Shown here: piece by piece, positions 6,212 to 7,133 of the stretch
Numbering within the stretch: position 1 is the first letter of the stretch
Layout of the letters: every line of letters starts with the position of its first letter
DNA from: Natronohydrobacter sp.
Lineage (GTDB): Bacteria > Pseudomonadota > Alphaproteobacteria > Rhodobacterales > Rhodobacteraceae
Direction: 5' to 3'
Length of the DNA stretch: 7,133 nucleotides
NCBI GenBank assembly: GCA_007118445.1
Contig: SKRP01000242.1
Span: 1 to 7,133, forward strand
Program-made: the position numbers and the translations under genes
The notes under the pieces: model-generated
What the model was told of the DNA's origin: nothing
The model's database searches: none
The model's input: only the letters and a program-made list of their open reading frames with translations

Positions 6212-7133
6212 CGACCGTTCAGGGCCAGAAGACCGCGCAGGATGTCAAGCGCATAGGCAAGCTGGTAATCCTCGTCACGCAGCTGTGCCACATCTTCTGC
6301 CTTGCGACGCTCCTCGTCCATCTGGCGGCGCTCGTCCTCGGACATGTCGCGATTCTCTATCCGCCCGCGCAGGTCATTTTCCAAACGTGTCGCGTGCGGT
6401 GTGTCCTCATCTTCTGCGATTGCCGCCCGGCGGGGCTGTTCGACCACGATATCGGGCGAAACGCCCAGCGCCTGAATCGAGCGCCCGGAGGGCGTATAGT
6501 AAAGCGAGGTGGTCAGCCGGATCGCCCCGTCCCCCCGCAGCGGCATGACGGTCTGGACCGAGCCCTTGCCGAAACTGCGCGTGCCCACGACGATGGCGCG
6601 GCGGTGGTCCTGCAGGGCACCCGCGACAATCTCGGATGCCGAGGCCGAGCCACTATTGATCAGAACCACCAGCGGGCGGCCCTCGATCAGATCCCCCGCC
6701 TGCGCATTGAAGCGCTCGCCCGAACCGTCCTCGCGTCCGCGGGTCGAGACGATCTCGCCCTGTTCCAGAAACGCATCGGTCACGCGGATCGCCTGGGTCA
6801 GCAACCCGCCGGGATTGTTGCGCATGTCCAGCACAACGCCGCCCAGATGCTCGATCCCGCCCAGTTCCTCGATCGAATCGCGCAGCGCATCACGCATCGA
6901 TGGGAAGGTCTGTTCATTGAAGGTGGTCAGGCGCAGCACGATATTATCGCCCTCGATCCGGGTGCGCACCGCCTGCAGCCGGATCGTGTCGCGGATGATC
7001 GAGATATCGAACGGTTCGGAATTGCCCTCGCGGACCACCGTGATGATGATCTCGGATCCGACCGGGCCGCGCATCATGTCCACGGCCTGCGACAGGGTCA
7101 GGCCAAGCACCGATTCACCATCGACATGGGTGA
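6208..7133 (-). CDS. ctpA: C-terminal processing protease CtpA, S41 family (N-terminus outside window)
   Basis: S41 peptidases cut substrates near the C-terminus in the periplasm and act on envelope and cell-wall-related proteins. The frame is open to the window edge, so the N-terminus (signal peptide and first part of the PDZ domain) is missing; the last 307 or so residues are visible. Reading from the edge, VDGESVLGLTLSQAVDMMRG and then GSEIIITVVREG form the PDZ part. The protease core follows, with VVLDMRNNPGGLL, LINSGSASASEIVAGALQD and GTRSFGKGSVQTVMPL. The expected catalytic pair is the serine encoded at 6640-6642 (middle of GSASASE) and the lysine encoded at 6565-6567 (GKGS), 25 residues apart as in known family members. 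TTSLYYTPSGRSIQALGVSPDI closes the core. A charged tail rich in Arg, Glu and Asp ends in DYQLAYALDILRGL, a common alphaproteobacterial form. It overlaps rppH by four bases. GTG at 7110 is internal, not a start. Confidence 0.96.
   Translation of the reverse strand, partial: THVDGESVLGLTLSQAVDMMRGPVGSEIIITVVREGNSEPFDISIIRDTIRLQAVRTRIEGDNIVLRLTTFNEQTFPSMRDALRDSIEELGGIEHLGGVVLDMRNNPGGLLTQAIRVTDAFLEQGEIVSTRGREDGSGERFNAQAGDLIEGRPLVVLINSGSASASEIVAGALQDHRRAIVVGTRSFGKGSVQTVMPLRGDGAIRLTTSLYYTPSGRSIQALGVSPDIVVEQPRRAAIAEDEDTPHATRLENDLRGRIENRDMSEDERRQMDEERRKAEDVAQLRDEDYQLAYALDILRGLLALNGR

Overview
The window looks like ordinary chromosomal DNA from an alphaproteobacterium, most likely of the Rhodobacteraceae or close relatives. 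The basis is high GC content, the lysC-ptsP gene pair, a GAF-type PtsP with the alphaproteobacterial form of the phospho-histidine motif, and a ctpA-rppH pair with overlapping stop and start codons. No mobile element, CRISPR array, rRNA or tRNA is visible. The family assignments come from recognising motifs by eye; no database search was run.

Layout, left to right. On the plus strand, the 3' end of lysC (aspartate kinase, two ACT domains) is followed after 27 bases by a complete ptsP (PTS-Ntr enzyme I, GAF domain plus PEP-utilising domains). Converging on ptsP with only 21 bases between them is a minus-strand GNAT acetyltransferase gene. A 78-base divergent gap separates that gene from a plus-strand flavin reductase-like (FMN-binding split barrel) gene. 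A strong 14-bp hairpin (4186-4215) closes that unit against a second minus-strand block. Read from right to left, this block is ctpA (C-terminal processing protease, cut off by the window edge), rppH (Nudix RNA pyrophosphohydrolase, 4-base overlap with ctpA), an 84-base gap with a candidate promoter, rlmN (radical SAM 23S rRNA/tRNA adenine C2 methyltransferase), and a small three-helix membrane protein of the GlsB/YeaQ/YmgE type. The small gene begins with GTG four bases after the rlmN stop.

How the genes relate. LysC-PtsP joins the committed step of aspartate-family amino acid synthesis to the nitrogen-responsive phosphotransfer system. RppH and RlmN both act on RNA (mRNA 5'-end decay, and ribosome/tRNA modification). 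CtpA acts in the periplasm on envelope proteins. The GNAT and flavin reductase-like genes have no clear partners here.

I found no new biological system. The items most worth a second look are the GTAG-bounded perfect hairpin at 4186-4215 (possibly a REP-like element as well as a terminator), a second inverted repeat with similar arms in the divergent gap, the GTG-started small membrane gene tightly following rlmN, and a Gly-to-Ser change in the RppH Nudix box.
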